NCBI GenBank assembly: GCA_050942695.1
Contig: JBMNNU010000128.1
Coordinates: 1-8,712 of the forward strand
Length of the DNA stretch: 8,712 nucleotides
Reading direction: 5' to 3'
Source: JBMNNU01 sp050942695
GTDB lineage: Bacteria; Chloroflexota; UBA6077
Shown: positions 6,896 to 8,712 of the stretch, in pieces
How positions within the stretch are numbered: the stretch's first letter is position 1
Layout: each line of letters begins with the position of its first letter
Position numbers and translations under genes: made by a program
The notes under the pieces: generated by a model
The model's input: only the letters and a program-made list of their open reading frames with translations
Told to the model about the DNA's origin: nothing
The model's database searches: none

Positions 6896-6925
6896 ATGGT
6901 ATCCATGCGTATGCGACTGCTCTGA
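6896..6925 (+). CDS. Leader peptide MVSMRMRLL with +X+ (Arg-Met-Arg) stalling motif
   Basis: A nine-codon ORF upstream of the ABC-F gene, too short for normal gene finding. A purine-rich ribosome binding site, AGGGAAGGTGAG (6884-6895), precedes it. Because that site touches ATG 6896, the in-frame ATG 6905, 9 nt past GGTGAG, may be the real start, giving MRMRLL. Both versions contain Arg-Met-Arg. An Arg/Lys-X-Arg/Lys tripeptide is the established context for macrolide-dependent ribosome arrest, for example MRLR in the ErmD-type leader. The stop codon TGA (6923-6925) is also the first three bases of the 12-bp helix at 6923-6934, so a ribosome paused on the Arg codons would cover that strand. 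The leader SD region (6881-6889) can itself pair with 6985-6993 (9 bp, one G-U). Translation and stalling are inferred. Confidence 0.55.
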   Translation: MVSMRMRLL

Positions 6926-7056
6926 GCGGAGCCTCTGAAGGGTTCAATGCTCTGGCACCTCACGTCCATACGTGCGTGCGCCGGTTTCCTGGTATGCTAA
7001 TCCTCCGTTAGCGTCTCCTTTCAATAGCAGGCTTCGCTCATCGCCGCCTAAACTAT
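6923..7056 (+). promoter_or_regulatory. Candidate attenuator: 12-bp long-range helix and competing anti-terminator
   Basis: TGAGCGGAGCCT (6923-6934) pairs with AGGCTTCGCTCA (7029-7040) over 12 bp with one G-U wobble. The second strand ends one base before the terminator stem at 7042, so this helix and the terminator can coexist. If a ribosome held on the leader ORF covers 6923-6934, the freed 7024-7032 (ATAG, then AGGC) can pair with GCCT (7046-7049) and CTAT (7053-7056). That takes part of the 5' terminator arm and would act as an anti-terminator. Between the strands lie a hairpin at 6961-6974 (CACGT/ACGTG, loop CCAT), extendable through GGC 6954-6956 with GCC 6980-6982, and a 7-bp hairpin 6994-7000/7008-7014. 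The pairings are direct; the switching model is inferred and energies were not computed. Confidence 0.5.
6947..7000 (+). CDS. Possible second leader ORF, MLWHLTSIRACAGFLVC
   Basis: ATG 6947 to TAA 6998-7000, 17 codons, with GAAGGG (6937-6942) 4 nt upstream. A ribosome terminating here would reach to about 7012, just short of the strand that pairs with the ABC-F ribosome binding site. Tandem leader ORFs occur in some resistance attenuators such as ermA. The ORF is short and could be chance. Confidence 0.25.
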   Translation: MLWHLTSIRACAGFLVC

Positions 7057-7106
7057 CGATTGTGCGGCGTTTTTTCGTGCCTGGTGTCAAACGTTGTTGA
7101 AAGGAG
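7015..7106 (+). promoter_or_regulatory. Sequence complementary to the ABC-F Shine-Dalgarno (possible translational lock)
   Basis: CTCCTTTCAA (7015-7024) is the exact reverse complement of TTGAAAGGAG (7097-7106), which contains the ABC-F ribosome binding site. With two G-U pairs the helix extends to 14 bp (7015-7028 with 7093-7106). The terminator hairpin fits inside its loop. In a read-through mRNA this would hide the ribosome binding site, as in translational attenuators. It forms a pseudoknot with, and so normally competes with, the 12-bp helix, and it partly overlaps the anti-terminator strand. How the layers combine is unresolved. Confidence 0.5.
7042..7075 (+). terminator. Intrinsic terminator inside the ABC-F leader (attenuator)
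   Basis: CGCCGC (7042-7047) and GCGGCG (7064-7069) form a perfect 6-bp GC stem with a 16-nt loop, followed immediately by six T residues (7070-7075). It lies after the predicted promoter and 40 nt before the ABC-F start codon. It therefore cannot end the upstream gene, which is on the opposite strand, and is best explained as a premature terminator controlling read-through. Confidence 0.75.
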
Positions 7107-7115
7107 TCATGCTCA

Positions 7116-8712
7116 TTGTTACAAGCCGACAACATCTCCAAATACTACGGGGCGAATCTGATCCTCGATAAGGTCTCCTTTACGATCAACGAGGGGGATA
7201 GATTTGGCCTCGTTGGTAAAAACGGATCGGGCAAGTCGACCCTCCTGAGAGTTCTTGCCGGTATCGAGCAGCCGGACGAAGGCATCGTCATACGCTCGAC
7301 CGGTACCACTGTCGGATACCTGCCGCAGACACTGGAGGATCGCGAGGGCGAATCGGTTCGAGTGGCTATGGAATCGGCCCTGGGCGAGATCCCATATCTG
7401 CGGAGCCGCCTGGCCGACCTCGAAAAGCAAATGTCTCAGCGGGATCTTAATGCAGGCGAGATGGAGTCGATAATGTCGGAGTATGGCGAGGTCCGGGAAA
7501 GTTACGAGGTGATGGGCGGCTACGAAGCGGAGCACAAGATCGAAGCTGTGCTGCACGCGCTCGGGTTAGGCAGTTTGGAGCTAGATAGACAGTTAGGCTC
7601 CTTGAGCGGCGGCGAGCAGATTAAGTTAGCCATTGCCCGTCTGCTCCTGTCCAATCCGTCCATTCTGCTGCTAGACGAGCCGACGAACAACCTCGACCTG
7701 CCTGCGCTGCTCTGGCTGGAGGATTATCTCAAGCGATACGACGGCGGCGTGCTGGTGGTCTCCCACGATAGGAGGTTTCTCGACAGGGTAGTTGGCCAGA
7801 TTATCGAGCTGGACGATCGAGAGCATACCGCCAAAGTCTACCCCGGCAACTTCTCAGCTTACAGTCAGCAGAAGAGAGTGGAGCGAACGAGGTGGGAGTC
7901 GGCGTATAAGGACCAGCAGGAATGGATACGGAAAGTGGAACAGGATATCCGCTGCACCAAGGAACAGGCGAAAAAAACCGAAACCGCAACAGACAACGAC
8001 TTCCAGAGAAGAATCGCCAAGAAGGTGGCCAGGAAGGCGAAAAGCCGGGAGCGCAAGCTGGAGAGACTGTTGGAGAGCGACGAAAAGCTCGAAAAGCCAC
8101 CACTGGAATGGTCGCTAAAGCTCGATCTAGACAGCTCGCTTAGCAGGCAAGCTTCAGTAGCCAGGTTGTCCGGCGTTTCGTGCTCCTTTGGCGACCAACT
8201 GGTGCTGAAGCAGTTGAGTCTGGACATCAAGGGGCAGGACCGAGCCGTGATCCTGGGAGGAAACGGCACCGGGAAGACTACGCTGCTAAAGGTAGTTGTC
8301 GGAGAGATCGAGCCAACCGGGGGCACAGTCCAGATCGGGAGCGGGGTTCGCATCGGGTACTTCTCGCAGGACCATTCCGGGCTGGATCAGGATAGAACAG
8401 TATACGAGGAGTTCTGCCGCGACCTCACGATGTACGAGGACGAGGCTCGCAAGCTGCTTTCCTACTTTCTCTTCTTCGGAGATGATGTGGTGAAGCGGGT
8501 TGGGGATCTGAGCCTGGGCGAACGGGCCAAGCTGATGCTTGCGAAGATCGTGGTTTCGGGGGCAAACTTCCTGGTTCTGGACGAGCCCACCAACCACATG
8601 GACTACAGCTCGCTCGAAGTCGTCGAGTCCGCGCTCAGGGCCTTCCGCGGGGCGATCCTGCTGGTGTCCCACGACAGGCATTTCATCGAAGCAGTGGAAA
8701 TGGACAGGGTCT
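7116..8712 (+). CDS. ABC-F family ATPase, resistance-type candidate (3' end beyond right edge)
   Basis: Soluble tandem-ATPase protein without membrane domains. ABC-F members bind the ribosomal E site and act as translation factors or displace antibiotics. The window holds 532 codons, nearly the whole protein. First cassette: Walker A GKNGSGKST (34-42), Q-loop Q71, an arm insertion about 85-140, signature LSGGEQ (163-168), Walker B with D187/E188 (LLLDEPTNNLD), H217. The interdomain linker (about 240-345) is long, charged and rich in Lys/Arg (KKVARKAKSRERKLERLL), matching the ribosome-reaching linker. Second cassette from about 348: Walker A GGNGTGKTT (381-389), a non-standard signature LSLGE (465-469), Walker B D489/E490 (VLDEPTNHMD), H519. 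Both catalytic glutamates are present. The start is TTG 7116, 9 nt after AAAGGAG (7100-7106); no in-frame ATG exists before a TGA at 7098. The attenuator-like leader favours a drug-inducible role; a housekeeping ABC-F is the alternative. Confidence 0.96.
   Translation, partial: MLQADNISKYYGANLILDKVSFTINEGDRFGLVGKNGSGKSTLLRVLAGIEQPDEGIVIRSTGTTVGYLPQTLEDREGESVRVAMESALGEIPYLRSRLADLEKQMSQRDLNAGEMESIMSEYGEVRESYEVMGGYEAEHKIEAVLHALGLGSLELDRQLGSLSGGEQIKLAIARLLLSNPSILLLDEPTNNLDLPALLWLEDYLKRYDGGVLVVSHDRRFLDRVVGQIIELDDREHTAKVYPGNFSAYSQQKRVERTRWESAYKDQQEWIRKVEQDIRCTKEQAKKTETATDNDFQRRIAKKVARKAKSRERKLERLLESDEKLEKPPLEWSLKLDLDSSLSRQASVARLSGVSCSFGDQLVLKQLSLDIKGQDRAVILGGNGTGKTTLLKVVVGEIEPTGGTVQIGSGVRIGYFSQDHSGLDQDRTVYEEFCRDLTMYEDEARKLLSYFLFFGDDVVKRVGDLSLGERAKLMLAKIVVSGANFLVLDEPTNHMDYSSLEVVESALRAFRGAILLVSHDRHFIEAVEMDRV

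Noticed and set aside
7109..7171. ATG 7109 as the start of the gene after AAAGGAG
   Set aside because: It is only 2 nt from the ribosome binding site and opens a 20-codon frame (MLIVTSRQ...) that is not the ABC-F frame. TTG 7116 gives the correct frame with normal spacing.
7119..7556. 145-residue minus-strand ORF within the ABC-F gene
   Set aside because: Antisense to the Walker A region of a clearly coding ABC-F gene.
7865..8353. 162-residue minus-strand Ser/Phe-rich ORF
   Set aside because: Antisense to the Lys/Glu-rich ABC-F linker; reading Lys/Glu codons backwards gives Phe/Leu/Ser runs, which explains its composition.

Overview
This is a moderately GC-rich bacterial window (roughly 55-60% by eye) holding seven substantial protein genes, two of them cut by the window edges. 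No rRNA, tRNA, transposase, integrase or CRISPR array is visible. The organism cannot be named from the sequence. The mix (LysM-M23 peptidase, 347-residue class II aldolase, GT9 transferase with a cysteine-rich tail, ABC-F ATPase, GTG/TTG starts, AGGAG-type ribosome binding sites) would suit Chloroflexota/Thermomicrobia or a similar Gram-positive-like lineage. That is an inference from style only.

Left part (1-4248), all on the minus strand and read right to left: a class II fructose-bisphosphate aldolase; a 331-nt gap containing a perfect 13-bp inverted repeat; an eight-helix membrane protein of unknown function; a GNAT acetyltransferase; then, behind its own sigma70-type promoter, a secreted two-LysM M23 peptidase running off the left edge. 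Centre (4404-6700): a GT9 glycosyltransferase on the plus strand, divergent from the aldolase and convergent with a minus-strand malate/lactate-type (Ldh_2) dehydrogenase. These genes do not form one pathway. They look like ordinary chromosomal housekeeping and accessory genes.

Right part (6701-8712): a plus-strand ABC-F ATPase running off the right edge, preceded by the most interesting stretch of the window. A 415-nt intergenic region carries a promoter (6814-6842) and a short leader ORF encoding MVSMRMRLL (or MRMRLL from an internal ATG), which contains the Arg-X-Arg '+X+' pattern known to cause macrolide-dependent ribosome stalling. A 12-bp helix then joins the leader stop codon region (6923-6934) to 7029-7040, directly next to an intrinsic terminator (7042-7075), and a competing anti-terminator helix is possible. 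Finally, a 10-bp perfect complement (14 bp with wobbles) pairs with the ABC-F Shine-Dalgarno. Together these look like a ribosome-mediated attenuator controlling an antibiotic-resistance-type ABC-F protein. The complementarities are read directly from the sequence; the inducer and switching mechanism are inferred.
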